Positions 8,851 to 17,851 of a stretch of 64,000 nt of DNA are shown piece by piece (the first letter of the stretch is position 1; every line of letters starts with the position of its first letter). The position numbers and the translations under genes are program-made. Source of the stretch: CAJXQU01 sp965223825. Its GTDB lineage: Bacteria; Pseudomonadota; Gammaproteobacteria; CAJXQU01. Under the pieces are notes generated by a model. That model did not search any database and was not told where the DNA came from. It saw only the letters and a program-made list of their open reading frames with translations. The stretch covers positions 2,418,001 through 2,482,000 of the forward strand of contig OZ245018.1 in the NCBI GenBank assembly GCA_965223825.1. The letters run 5' to 3'.

Positions 8851-9774
8851 ATGACATACTGGAGTGAGTTGTTTCAAGAGTGGCAGGACATGCAGCAGAG
8901 CTATGTCAAGAATTTATCGCTACTACCTGACTTTACTTATACTCGTAAGAATTTAAACCCTTGGGAATTACCTCACCTGCAAACCTTCATGACATGGGGT
9001 CAATCAGCAGTTAAACAGTCAATGGAATTACAAGTGCATTGGCTTGATCAATGGTCCTCGCAAATGGGCCACACCGTTGAGGCTTCAACAAAATCCAAAG
9101 AAGAACTCGTGATTCGCATCCAAGAATCAATGACGGCTTGGGCAGATAACCAAGCTGAGCTATGGCAATATTGGTTCAAAATGATCGATGAAACCACGGA
9201 TGTCATGGAAGACTCTGATTCTCTGAACGAGCACATTGGTTATTGGAAGTCGACCGTTGATGAGTCGCTCAAATCACAAACGGAATGGCTTGATCGATGG
9301 TCCAAAGAAATCAATGTTAAAGACCTAACGCCAAACGAGTTGATCGCACTCTCCGGAAGTATTCAAGAAACGATGGAAGGTTGGTTAGATTTACAAAATG
9401 AACTTTGGAACCAGTGGTTCAAGTTCCTTCGCCTAAGTGAGTCAGAAAGAGCACAAACACCGGCACCGAAAGTTAAAAAAACACCAAGTCCAAGTAAGCC
9501 CAAAGCAAAGCAGAAACCTAAACCTGTAGTAACACCGGTTGAAGAAGCTGTTGCTGCAGTAACTGAAGAAGTTAAAGATAACTTACAAACAATTAATGGT
9601 ATCGGTCCAGCTCTGGCTAAAAAGCTCTATCAACAAGGCATCACCTCCTTTAAGCAAATTGCTGATCTGACAGAAGATCAAATTGATAAGCTTGAAAAAA
9701 CCATCATCCGTTTTCCTGGACGTATCCGTCGTGAAAACTGGGTCAGCCAAGCAATCGATCTTTTGAAAGGGTAA
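8851..9774 (+). CDS. Tandem-repeat helical protein with C-terminal helix-hairpin-helix domain
   Basis: 307 residues of unknown function. Residues 57-112 and 138-192 are two copies of one Trp-rich helical unit: both contain WLD(Q/R)WS, then about 25 residues later IQE(S/T)M, and end in (A/N)ELW..WFK. Residues ~201-230 are a Lys/Pro-rich linker. Residues ~245-300 form a helix-hairpin-helix fold (LQTINGIGPALAKKLYQQGI). The helical part resembles phasin-like or polyhydroxyalkanoate-granule proteins in composition, and similar HhH tails occur on such proteins, but this is a guess from appearance. There is no signal peptide or membrane segment. It is a single-gene unit with its own hairpin terminator at 9788. 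GGGGG lies 8 bases before the ATG. Confidence 0.7.
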   Translation: MTYWSELFQEWQDMQQSYVKNLSLLPDFTYTRKNLNPWELPHLQTFMTWGQSAVKQSMELQVHWLDQWSSQMGHTVEASTKSKEELVIRIQESMTAWADNQAELWQYWFKMIDETTDVMEDSDSLNEHIGYWKSTVDESLKSQTEWLDRWSKEINVKDLTPNELIALSGSIQETMEGWLDLQNELWNQWFKFLRLSESERAQTPAPKVKKTPSPSKPKAKQKPKPVVTPVEEAVAAVTEEVKDNLQTINGIGPALAKKLYQQGITSFKQIADLTEDQIDKLEKTIIRFPGRIRRENWVSQAIDLLKG

Positions 9775-9787
9775 TCTTTCTCAGCTC

Positions 9788-9813
9788 CCCACTCCCCCTC
9801 AGGGGAGTGGGTT
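9788..9813 (+). terminator. Intrinsic terminator after the repeat protein
   Basis: CCCACTCCCC (9788-9797) pairs perfectly with GGGGAGTGGG (9802-9811) around a 4-base loop, followed by a short T stretch. The 10-bp G+C-rich stem lies 13 bases after the stop codon. The T-tract is short, so efficiency is uncertain. Confidence 0.65.
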
Positions 9814-9924
9814 TGTATACCAACTACACCTTAGTCTTTTCATTTTCCTCACCTGTTTCTAAACACATTTCGAGCTAAATAATTCACATGAATTTTCAGG
9901 TACGTCTTTTGCATTTACCCGTAC

Positions 9925-11124
9925 ATGAACTCACACACCATCACTCCGTTTGATACTGACTTTTTTGACAGTAGTGCGATCGAACCAGAAAACACCCTCC
10001 TTTCAACAGACGTTTTTGATACTGAGGTCATTAATGATCCCGAAAAGCTTGAAGACTTATCTGTCGAATGGAATGCGTTATTAAATATTTCTAATGTAAA
10101 TAACGTTTTTTTGACGTATGAATGGTGTTCGACATGGTGGAAACATTTTGGAAACGAGGCACAGCTCTGGCTAGTGACGCTACGCCATCCAACAACTCGT
10201 CAATTGCTTGGCCTCGCACCCATGGCGATCACAGAACAACGGGCTGTCCCCGGTTTAACGAATCGACATTTGATCTTCTTAGGAAATGGTGCTGCAGCTC
10301 CTGATCATCTCGACTTTATCTTACATCCCGATTACGAAACAGAACTGACACTCGCTCTGATTGATTATCTCTGGTCTTCGCAATCCCAGTGGAATGCGAT
10401 CGATTTTGAAGGAATGGTGGCGACGTCCGCCATTGTATATGGCTTGTTGCAGCAGCATCCTCAGTTAATGAAGTTGATCGAAAGAACAATCTGCCCGTAT
10501 CTAAAATTACCGGCGACTTGGGAGGAGTACAACCAAAGCCTGAGTCGAACTATGCGCTATAACATGGGACGGTTCCAACGGAAACTAATGAAAGACTACC
10601 CCGCTGTCACGAATATAAAACAGCACGATAGCATTGCAGAATTAAATACTTTTATGCCGGATTTATTCAACCTGCATTCCATTGCACAGCAACGATTAGG
10701 CAATACCGGTATTTTTAAAGATCAAACAATGAAAAACTTTCACCAAGAATTGGCGATTATTTTTTCTGAAAATAATTGGTTACGCGCCTATTCTCTAGAT
10801 ATCGGTGATACGAGCATTGCCGCATTATATTGCTTCCACTACAACAATACCGTGTACTTCTACCAATCTGGTTTTGATACATTCTGGCGGCGATATAGCC
10901 CAGGTACGCAAATTATGGCGCATGCAATTAAAACCGCTATCGAGGAGAATGCGCATACTTTCGACTTTCTTCGAGGTGAAGAAAATTATAAATTTGAATG
11001 GACTAAGTCGTATAAAACCAACCTATCATATGTAATTCCTTTTGGTATACAAAAACAAATCGAACTTATGATAAAGCAAACTAGAAATCGGTTAAAACGC
11101 CATGTTCAATTAACTAATATGTAA
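9925..11124 (+). CDS. GNAT/FemAB-like acyltransferase (CelD/BcsL type)
   Basis: 399 residues. The N-terminal part contains WNALLNISNVNNVFLTYEWCSTWWKHFG, the typical opening of CelD-like acetyltransferases (PF13480). The C-terminal part has IAALYCFHYNNTVYFYQSGFDTFWRRYSPGTQIM and DFLRGEENYKFEWTK, the conserved acyl-CoA-binding half. Such proteins are found in exopolysaccharide and PEP-CTERM/exosortase loci and are thought to acylate sugars or transfer amino acids during envelope polymer synthesis. Here it is adjacent (convergent) to the PrsT-type lipoprotein and the exosortase, which supports that role. No signal peptide is visible, so it is probably cytoplasmic. Substrate cannot be told from sequence. 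Confidence 0.78.
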   Translation: MNSHTITPFDTDFFDSSAIEPENTLLSTDVFDTEVINDPEKLEDLSVEWNALLNISNVNNVFLTYEWCSTWWKHFGNEAQLWLVTLRHPTTRQLLGLAPMAITEQRAVPGLTNRHLIFLGNGAAAPDHLDFILHPDYETELTLALIDYLWSSQSQWNAIDFEGMVATSAIVYGLLQQHPQLMKLIERTICPYLKLPATWEEYNQSLSRTMRYNMGRFQRKLMKDYPAVTNIKQHDSIAELNTFMPDLFNLHSIAQQRLGNTGIFKDQTMKNFHQELAIIFSENNWLRAYSLDIGDTSIAALYCFHYNNTVYFYQSGFDTFWRRYSPGTQIMAHAIKTAIEENAHTFDFLRGEENYKFEWTKSYKTNLSYVIPFGIQKQIELMIKQTRNRLKRHVQLTNM

Positions 11125-11157
11125 TTCTTATAAAAATAAGATTAATTAAATATATAT

Positions 11158-13836
11158 TTAATTAATTTTTTCTAATTCAATTAGCAACGCTTCTGCTTTA
11201 CCTCGTTCAGAAAATGACTTACCTGAAGCAAGAGCCACCTGCAACGACTCTCTTGCAGAATCATGTTTACCTGCTTTAGCGAAGGCTTCCGCAAGATGAT
11301 AGTGAAACTCTGCATTTTCTGGAGCTTTTGAAATAGCTGACTTTATCAGATCAATACCCTCATCATAACGACCAGATAAAATACAAAACCAACCATACGT
11401 ATCTGCAATCTCGGGTAATTCAGGCGTCACTTGATACGCACGTTTTGCGAAATCAAACGATTTTTGCAAATCAGACTCAGCATACAACCAAGCAAGGTTA
11501 TTTAAGATCAATGCATTATCCGGAAACTGATCAAGCATAAGAAGATACGTATCAATAACAGCTTCACTCTTCCCTTCTGCTTGCTGAATATTCGCTAACA
11601 TTAAACCGATACGAACATCGTCTTTATGTTTAGCAACTGATCGTTTCAATAATACCCGAGAACTTTCCGTCTGCCCTGATTGGATCAACGCTTCGCTCAA
11701 TTTTAAAACCGTTTGGGATTGATCAGCCAGAATTAACGCTTTCTCATAAACAATCACCGCGTCAGCCGGTTTTTTTTGTTTCATCAAAATATCGCCTTGA
11801 AGCAAATAGCCTGCAGACATTGATGAATACGTCGTCATGATTTCTTCTGCGATCAACAACGCTTCAGAGAAGTTATCTTCTCTTAACTCAAGCTCACCCA
11901 AAGTCAGCAAGGTATCTAAACTGGCTTGACCTTTTATTTCTCGTGCGACACTCAAAGTTTTTCGTCCTTGAGCGGTATGACCAGCCTTGATCAACGCACT
12001 CGCATAACGGGTCAATAATTCAGGCGAATCTGGTTCGATTCGCACCAACTCTTCATATAAGTTAAGCGACTCTTTAACTCTTCCCGTCGATAAGAATGTT
12101 TGTGCCATAAACATTTTAACATCCGATCGCGTCGAGCCTATTTTGATTAATTCATTGACTATTTTTTCTGCTTCATTTATCTGTGCGCGTCGTAAATAAT
12201 ATCGCCCCAAGATCAATCGAGCAGTAAGTGCAGTCGCGTTGCGATCACGGGCAAGTTCTAGCAGCTCTATAGATTTATCTTGATTGCCATTATTTGCATA
12301 GCTGGCCGCCATTTCTGTCAAAACATCAGGGTGATACGGGGATGAGAATAACGCTGCATTGTAAATTTCAATTGCCTTATCCAGTTGATCGCGTTCGCGA
12401 TAAAGTCGGGCAAGCCGCAGTGATGCTGGTATAAACCCGTGCTTCTGTTTTAAAGCATCAGTGAACGCTGAAATTGCAAGATCATGTTTTTCCAACGCAC
12501 TGTAGATCAGTCCCGCCATATAATGTGGCATGGGCGTTTTTGGATGGTAGCGACGTAGGTCAGCCACAGCCGTCTCAGCTTGCGCATATTCTTGTAATTG
12601 AATGAGTGTCGTAACGAGTGAAATTCCAGCTTGCTCATTCTCTGGTTCTGCCTTGAGTACTTTCCTGAGGGTCACGATCGCATCTTTGGCCTGATCATTT
12701 GCTAACAAACCCATCGCTAAGTACATATTTGTCAACGCCGCATCGGGTAAAAGTGCTTGTGCTTTCTTAAAAAAACCAACTGCTTGTACCGCATCTTGTA
12801 AATATAAATGCGCATTTCCGATCACTAAGAGAAACTCAATATTCTCTTGGCCTGTTATTTCGAATTTTTTAAGAAGATCTAACGCTATCTGTGCTTGCTT
12901 TTGACGTAATGCGATTGAAGCGAGATAAATCGATGCCGTTAGATCATTTTCATTAATTTTTAGGTAACGCGATAAATATTCTGCACTTCTATCTAAATGA
13001 CCCGATTCTAAATAGATCCTCCCCGTAAGTAATAAACTCTCTGCGTGATTTGGTGAAAGGTGTAATGCCGTTTTTAAATAATCCAGTGCAACAGCCGTAT
13101 CATGACGAATATACGCTATCGATGCTTTTAAATAATGCGCAATTAAATTGTTTTTGTTTTTAGAAAGAACATAATCCAAATGCTCTTCGGCTAATACCAA
13201 TGGCGATTTTTCTTTTTGTATCGCATCGTTTCGTGTTGTACTAGGTTGTACCCAACTGTTTTCTGATATAGATACTGACTGAGTAAGGGGTTGTTGATCG
13301 GTGTTCCTTCCGGCCTGAATCACAGCCTCCTGTGCTAAACCCAAATGTGCTGAGATAAGAGCAGCATCCAACTCTAACGCTTGTTTATAAAAGCGAATCG
13401 CCTGATCAGGATTATTTTTACCTGCGTATAAATGTCCGTGTAATGCCAGACCTTGCGCGTTAGTAAAATATTCCGGCTTTGCGTTCAAGACCTTTTCAGA
13501 TAGTGAAAATTCAGCAAGATGTATTAAGGCGTCTACATACGACTGATAAACCCCTTGTTCATCTACTCCGCGATCAATTTCTGATTTTAATAAGAGACGG
13601 ATATTTTCATAATCATACTGACTCGCGTAGATTTCGTTGAGCAAATAAACCGAAGCAAGGTGATCTGGGTTTTCACTTAATGACTGTTTTAGTTCTAAAA
13701 TAGCAATCGCACTATGATCCTGTTGATAATGCTGTCGTGCATTTTGCAAACGCGACTCGGGATCTTGTTGTCCACATGCAGATATCATTAAAACTAGAAA
13801 AAGGCTTAATAACCTTAACGCCAATATTTGGGTCAT
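11158..13836 (-). CDS. prsT: PEP-CTERM system TPR-repeat lipoprotein (PrsT type)
   Basis: About 892 residues from the ATG at 13836, preferred over a GTG six bases further out because AAGGA lies 7 bases upstream of it. A lipoprotein signal is clear: hydrophobic LLSLFLVLM then lipobox ISAC with Cys as the acylation site. The rest is an almost continuous array of tetratricopeptide repeats (e.g. PDQAIRFYKQALELDA, QLDKAIEIYNAALFSS), matching the long PEP-CTERM-associated TPR lipoproteins. These are predicted to scaffold exopolysaccharide export at the outer membrane. It shares its strand with the exosortase gene 80 bases upstream, so the two are probably cotranscribed. Confidence 0.85.
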   Translation of the reverse strand: MTQILALRLLSLFLVLMISACGQQDPESRLQNARQHYQQDHSAIAILELKQSLSENPDHLASVYLLNEIYASQYDYENIRLLLKSEIDRGVDEQGVYQSYVDALIHLAEFSLSEKVLNAKPEYFTNAQGLALHGHLYAGKNNPDQAIRFYKQALELDAALISAHLGLAQEAVIQAGRNTDQQPLTQSVSISENSWVQPSTTRNDAIQKEKSPLVLAEEHLDYVLSKNKNNLIAHYLKASIAYIRHDTAVALDYLKTALHLSPNHAESLLLTGRIYLESGHLDRSAEYLSRYLKINENDLTASIYLASIALRQKQAQIALDLLKKFEITGQENIEFLLVIGNAHLYLQDAVQAVGFFKKAQALLPDAALTNMYLAMGLLANDQAKDAIVTLRKVLKAEPENEQAGISLVTTLIQLQEYAQAETAVADLRRYHPKTPMPHYMAGLIYSALEKHDLAISAFTDALKQKHGFIPASLRLARLYRERDQLDKAIEIYNAALFSSPYHPDVLTEMAASYANNGNQDKSIELLELARDRNATALTARLILGRYYLRRAQINEAEKIVNELIKIGSTRSDVKMFMAQTFLSTGRVKESLNLYEELVRIEPDSPELLTRYASALIKAGHTAQGRKTLSVAREIKGQASLDTLLTLGELELREDNFSEALLIAEEIMTTYSSMSAGYLLQGDILMKQKKPADAVIVYEKALILADQSQTVLKLSEALIQSGQTESSRVLLKRSVAKHKDDVRIGLMLANIQQAEGKSEAVIDTYLLMLDQFPDNALILNNLAWLYAESDLQKSFDFAKRAYQVTPELPEIADTYGWFCILSGRYDEGIDLIKSAISKAPENAEFHYHLAEAFAKAGKHDSARESLQVALASGKSFSERGKAEALLIELEKIN

Positions 13837-13915
13837 GTTCACATCCTTATGTCCATAATTACCCGGTACATTTGTATAAATTTTAGAAAAAATTTATATG
13901 TGCCTGTTAATTTCT

Positions 13916-15538
13916 TTATTTAATTTCTTTTTGTATGCTGCTCACGATTTCAGATAACGCCGATCGTATTTGTGTATTGTCTTCATCTTTCGAGGTGATC
14001 GGTACCGCCAACATTGTTACTGACGCTTGTGTATTATTGGTCAACACACCATATAAATCATACAATTTAGTTTTTAACCCACTGGTCGTATGCATTCCCG
14101 CAGAGGTATACCAAGTCCAAATTAATACCTCTGGACCATACTTAGGCTTGACGCGGGTCTCTTGTATTTGGCCTTGTTCGTTTTCAAGCCATACCGTTCG
14201 CGTTTCCATCGGTTGCCATAACGATTCATTAAACAAACTATTTTCCACGTTGATCAATTCTTTACCTTGCTTTTGAGAATGGTAAATTGCTTGGTAAACA
14301 TAAATCACTTCCCCCCTGTTTTCGTAGGTTTGCCAGAACTGATGATCCGCTCCAATCAATATTTCACCTAAATCAAACGCTTTTTTTCCTGACTCTATAC
14401 GTTGCCAACGATCAAGGTTTTCAGGTAAATAATGCGTAGATTCATCATGTGAATTAAACACATTATTTTCATTCATATAGCTCACCCATTGAAGCGTGAG
14501 AGGACCGACGAATAAGCCAAGTATTGCTAAAGTGACGATTACCTTTTTTTTGTTCTGGCTTGTTGGTTGCGTGTTTATCGTGCCAATATTTTCGATCTGG
14601 AAAGGTGCTGAACGTTTATTTATAAATGATCCAAACCAAAAAACGGGGATTAACATTATCGCGAATACAACCCACCCCAATGTCATGTGCTCATCGACCC
14701 AAGCGTGCTGCATCGCTGTCATATTACCTGCAATAATCACGATGACTATTCTGAGAGCATTTGCAATGATCGCAGCAAAAATCGCAGAGAGTGTAAACAC
14801 AACCGCCCACTTGAAACGCATAGATTCAAGATAGATAAAGAAACCAGCAAATGTCATTGCGGCTAACAGATAACGTAATCCGCTACATCCTTCCGCAACA
14901 AGGAATTGACCCGCCGGTACTGAAATATAAGCCCCTTCTTTGATCACCGTCAGTGGTAGAAGCTTTAAACAAAAATAGGAAATCCACGCGGCGATCGATT
15001 GTAGAAGCGGCAAAAACTGCTCCCATATAGGCAGTGCGACTAGAAGATAGAGTAAACCGAGAGCGCTTTTTTGTAACAGCGGAAACCCACCAACAGTGAA
15101 AACTACACTGACTAAAATTCCGTACAGCGAGAGGTTTTCCAGCAGCCTAATGCCCATGATCACACTTGCAGCCCAGCATAATGAAAAGAAACCGATCAAC
15201 AGGCTTGCTGCAAGGATGGGGGTCTTTGTACCACTCTTGCGCAGGCTTTCAACTAACATCCACATGCTGATCGGGACTACAACTAATCCATGTGCATAAT
15301 CACCGTATTGGACTTGCTTCCATTGATCCCACAAATAAACAATGCTGTCCGCATAAAGTAGTGTGGTTAACAGAATGAAAAAGATCATGATTCCGGTACG
15401 AAAAATACCGACACCATTGAGTGAGTCTCGCGGGGAATGCGTTAAAAGTATTTCGTTCGTCATACGATCCATCGTTTCTTGACAAGTTTTCTTAATGGCC
15501 TGTTTATCGACCTTTTTTACCAGTGCTTGAGTTTTCAT
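13916..15538 (-). CDS. xrtA: Exosortase A-type protease fused to EpsI domain
   Basis: About 540 residues from the ATG at 15538; the frame runs further upstream but would overlap the divergent PEP-CTERM gene. The N-terminal ~300 residues are a polytopic exosortase with the catalytic triad visible: Cys218 (AEGCSGLRYL), Arg263 (NALRIVIVII) and His284 (DEHMTLGW). The C-terminal ~200 residues form an EpsI-like periplasmic domain (QRIESG..., TWYTSAGMHTTSGLKTKLYDL), a fusion common in XrtA proteins of exopolysaccharide loci. Exosortases cleave PEP-CTERM tails in the inner membrane and transfer the protein to an envelope acceptor. A PEP-CTERM substrate is encoded divergently next door. A later Met at about 15469 is an alternative start. 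Confidence 0.87.
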   Translation of the reverse strand: MKTQALVKKVDKQAIKKTCQETMDRMTNEILLTHSPRDSLNGVGIFRTGIMIFFILLTTLLYADSIVYLWDQWKQVQYGDYAHGLVVVPISMWMLVESLRKSGTKTPILAASLLIGFFSLCWAASVIMGIRLLENLSLYGILVSVVFTVGGFPLLQKSALGLLYLLVALPIWEQFLPLLQSIAAWISYFCLKLLPLTVIKEGAYISVPAGQFLVAEGCSGLRYLLAAMTFAGFFIYLESMRFKWAVVFTLSAIFAAIIANALRIVIVIIAGNMTAMQHAWVDEHMTLGWVVFAIMLIPVFWFGSFINKRSAPFQIENIGTINTQPTSQNKKKVIVTLAILGLFVGPLTLQWVSYMNENNVFNSHDESTHYLPENLDRWQRIESGKKAFDLGEILIGADHQFWQTYENRGEVIYVYQAIYHSQKQGKELINVENSLFNESLWQPMETRTVWLENEQGQIQETRVKPKYGPEVLIWTWYTSAGMHTTSGLKTKLYDLYGVLTNNTQASVTMLAVPITSKDEDNTQIRSALSEIVSSIQKEIK

Positions 15539-15672
15539 CAGCTTTGCTTTCCGTACTAGATCACTCCAGAACGAAATTAAAGTTTTTCTTCTCTGCCGCC
15601 GATATTGAGTGCAGACATGGAATTTGTCGGTTGGTCGGGGTTGACCAGATCGTCTATTAAGGAGCAGGAAAA

Positions 15673-16296
15673 ATGAATAAGGATATTCTTGGACGTGTTG
15701 CAAAACACCTCAAGTACATCACTACCGCATTCGTATTGATGACATCTAGCACATACGTATACGCAGGTTTTTTAGAACTAACTGTTTTCGGCGAAGTAAC
15801 ATCGACGGACCAGAATAATCAAAATGACTTTGGTTTGAGTTTTCAAAACACAGTGAGCCTATCTGCAATATTTGATGACACAGCCTTTACAGGCAGTGGA
15901 TTCGAAACTATAGATCTTTCATCGGGTTCAGGTAATAGCCTTTCTTTATTCATGGGGAACCTGACCTTTACTGCAGATAATGAACATGGTTTTCAAATTG
16001 GCTTTCCTGTTGTTCATTTTGTTGACGGTATTTTTTCTAGCCTCGATTACGTCGCCTATATTGGTATGAATGGCGCACCGGCAAGTCTTTTTTCCGGTGA
16101 TCAGTGCTGTAATGGATTTGATTGGAGCGGCTTAGATGGCAACCGCAGAGGTGTTGCAGGTATGTGGAATGAACAATCCTCGCACTTGCAAGCCACTCAA
16201 ACGCCGGATATCCCAGAACCTGCACCACTTGCCCTCGCGATAATTGGCCTACTTGGCGCTTGGATAGCATCGAAGCGCGAAAAAACGCTGACATAG
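15673..16296 (+). CDS. PEP-CTERM sorting-domain protein (exosortase substrate)
   Basis: 207 residues with a signal peptide (basic start, hydrophobic ITTAFVLMTSS, cleavage after VYA) and a C-terminal sorting signal: PEP at 181-183, a hydrophobic stretch LALAIIGLLGAWIA, then basic SKREK. The middle is a secreted domain rich in Ser, Gly, Asp and Phe; adjacent cysteines occur in GDQCCNGF. It resembles other PEP-CTERM proteins predicted to be surface or matrix components, but the specific function is unknown. It is divergent from the exosortase gene, with an AAGGAG ribosome site 5 bases upstream of the ATG. It is followed by a short terminator and then mshA. Confidence 0.88.
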   Translation: MNKDILGRVAKHLKYITTAFVLMTSSTYVYAGFLELTVFGEVTSTDQNNQNDFGLSFQNTVSLSAIFDDTAFTGSGFETIDLSSGSGNSLSLFMGNLTFTADNEHGFQIGFPVVHFVDGIFSSLDYVAYIGMNGAPASLFSGDQCCNGFDWSGLDGNRRGVAGMWNEQSSHLQATQTPDIPEPAPLALAIIGLLGAWIASKREKTLT

Positions 16297-16305
16297 CTAT
16301 ATTGT

Positions 16306-16327
16306 TCCGAAATTTTTTCGGATTTTT
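16306..16327 (+). terminator. Intrinsic terminator between PEP-CTERM gene and mshA
   Basis: TCCGAAA (16306-16312) pairs with TTTCGGA (16316-16322) around TTT, and five T residues follow. The stem is short (7 bp), so read-through into mshA is plausible. Confidence 0.6.
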
Positions 16328-16347
16328 CAAGAGAAGTGGAGACTGAT

Positions 16348-16845
16348 ATGAAGAAGCAATACGGTTTTACATTAATCGAACTAATTGTTGTTATGGTAAT
16401 TCTCGGCATTTTAGCAGCAACAGCTTTACCGAAGTTTATTAACGTTAACGAAAAAGCCTACGAGAATGCAGTGGCGGCTACGGGTGGTTCACTCGCTTCT
16501 GCCGTTGCGATGTTTCGCTCACAGTTCATTGTGAATGGTGGCAGTGTTGCAGACACTGATGGCGTAGAGGGTTACGGTGGTGGCGATATAACGTCAAACG
16601 CAGAGGGTTGGCCAGAAGAAGTCGTGCCTGGTTCAGCGCTCGACTCTGCACAAGGTTGCGCAGATTTGTGGGAAGCCTTAATGCAAAATCCTCCAACGGT
16701 TGCTACGGATACATCCGGTGAGTATCAAGCTACCTACACCGCGGGTTCAGGTGCTGCTGAAGTCTGCACGTACACCTTCCAAGCAGATGCGACGAAATCT
16801 ATTAGCTACTCACCAAATACGGGTGACATCACCGTTGTTAATTAA
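16348..16845 (+). CDS. mshA: MSHA-type major prepilin
   Basis: 165 residues from the ATG at 16348; an in-frame GTG at 16336 is less likely because TGGAG sits at the right distance from the ATG. The leader MKKQYG is cleaved before FTLIELIVVMVILGILAATALPKF, with Glu at +5. The next segment, KAYENAVAATGGSLASAVAMFRSQF, is close to Vibrio/Shewanella MshA, and two Cys residues in the second half (QGCADLW and EVCTYTF) should make the pilin disulphide. It is the first gene of an A-C-D-O-P set in the standard MSHA order. The assembly machinery genes (mshI-G, mshE, mshL) are not in the window. MSHA pili mediate surface attachment in vibrios. Confidence 0.85.
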   Translation: MKKQYGFTLIELIVVMVILGILAATALPKFINVNEKAYENAVAATGGSLASAVAMFRSQFIVNGGSVADTDGVEGYGGGDITSNAEGWPEEVVPGSALDSAQGCADLWEALMQNPPTVATDTSGEYQATYTAGSGAAEVCTYTFQADATKSISYSPNTGDITVVN

Positions 16846-16863
16846 TCTCTAACAAATTAAAGG

Positions 16864-16883
16864 TTTCGAGTTGTGACTCGAAA
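16864..16883 (+). promoter_or_regulatory. Hairpin enclosing the mshC start codon
   Basis: TTTCGAGT (16864-16871) pairs perfectly with ACTCGAAA (16876-16883). The 4-base loop TGTG (16872-16875) contains the GTG start codon of mshC, and the only ribosome-site candidate, AAAGG (16859-16863), sits just outside the stem. This would limit mshC translation or stabilise the mshA 3' end. No T-tract follows, so it is not an intrinsic terminator. Confidence 0.6.
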
Positions 16884-17382
16884 AATAAAAACCGAAGCAC
16901 CGATTACCCGAAGCGGTGCTGGCTTTACTTTAGTCGAGATGATCGCCGTTTTGATCATTGTCGGCCTAGTGTCCTCCATCGGCTTCGCTCGCTACGGCAA
17001 ACCCGATCGATACGAACAACGCGGATTTGCTGATCACACCCTTACTGCCATGCGTTACGCGCATCGACTGGCAATGACAACAGAATGCGATGTGCGAATT
17101 CAATTAACCAGTACGGAATTAGTTGTTTCGCATTGGAGTGATTGCACACCTTTACTACACACAACCTCAACGACGCCCTTTGAAAATGCAGATTATCAAG
17201 GCGACTTTTCACAAAATGTTCCGGGTGGAATGACGATTGATCAATTCGATTTATTCTTTGATCGCGAAGGTCGTCCCTACGAACGCAATACCGCACTGCT
17301 GTTAACTACCGCCAAGCAGATCACACTGGGAAACTTCAGTGTTGAATTAGAACAACAAACCGGCTTTAGTTATTTATTATGA
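16873..17382 (+). CDS. mshC: MSHA minor prepilin MshC
   Basis: 169 residues starting at GTG. The leader, unusually long at 17 residues, ends SGAG before FTLVEMIAVLIIVGLVSSIGFARYG, with Glu at +5. The HTLTAMRYAHRLAMTTECDVRIQL segment is typical of GspH/FimT/MshC-type minor pseudopilins. No later in-frame Met would keep the leader, so the weak GTG start is almost forced. It lies 27 bases after mshA, and its start codon lies in a hairpin loop. The stop overlaps the mshD ATG by four bases (ATGA), so mshC-mshD are translationally coupled. Confidence 0.8.
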   Translation: MTRKIKTEAPITRSGAGFTLVEMIAVLIIVGLVSSIGFARYGKPDRYEQRGFADHTLTAMRYAHRLAMTTECDVRIQLTSTELVVSHWSDCTPLLHTTSTTPFENADYQGDFSQNVPGGMTIDQFDLFFDREGRPYERNTALLLTTAKQITLGNFSVELEQQTGFSYLL

Positions 17383-17849
17383 AACAGTATCGCAAACAAT
17401 CTGGCATCACGATTATTGAAATCGTCATTTCGATTAGTATTCTCGCGATCGCTCTCACATCACTCGTTAGTCTTTTTACGAGTAATTCAATTCGTAGCGC
17501 TGTCCCACTTGTTAGAGAACAAGCTGTTCACATCGCTAGCGCCTATATGGACATGACGCTTCTCCATAACTATTCAGACCCTTTTTTAGAATTAGGGACT
17601 TGTGAAGAAGGAGCAGGCAACCGACACAATTTTGATGATGTAAATGATTTTAATTGCATTAATGATACGGATGGTGCACGCGATCATTTAGGCAACCTGA
17701 TCGAAGGATTGGAAGCTTTTAACGTCGATATCAATGTCACCAGCACGACGTTGAATGGTGCCCCTGCACGCAGAATAGAAGTGTTAGTGACACGGGATTT
17801 ATTTGATACCTTTAATACAAGTCTTGTCGCATATCGAATGCCGTTTTAA
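17379..17849 (+). CDS. mshD: MSHA minor prepilin MshD
   Basis: 156 residues. Leader MKQYRKQSG is followed by ITIIEIVISISILAIALTSLVSLFTSN; Glu is at +5 although the usual Phe at +1 is Ile. The segment REQAVHIASAYMDMTLLHNYSDPFLELG and Cys-containing loops match the MshD/PilV-like group, whose members carry the (A)xxYxDM element after the helix. It sits in the expected place, after mshC and two bases before mshO. It should be a low-abundance pilus component processed by the prepilin peptidase. Confidence 0.78.
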   Translation: MKQYRKQSGITIIEIVISISILAIALTSLVSLFTSNSIRSAVPLVREQAVHIASAYMDMTLLHNYSDPFLELGTCEEGAGNRHNFDDVNDFNCINDTDGARDHLGNLIEGLEAFNVDINVTSTTLNGAPARRIEVLVTRDLFDTFNTSLVAYRMPF

Positions 17850-17851
17850 TC

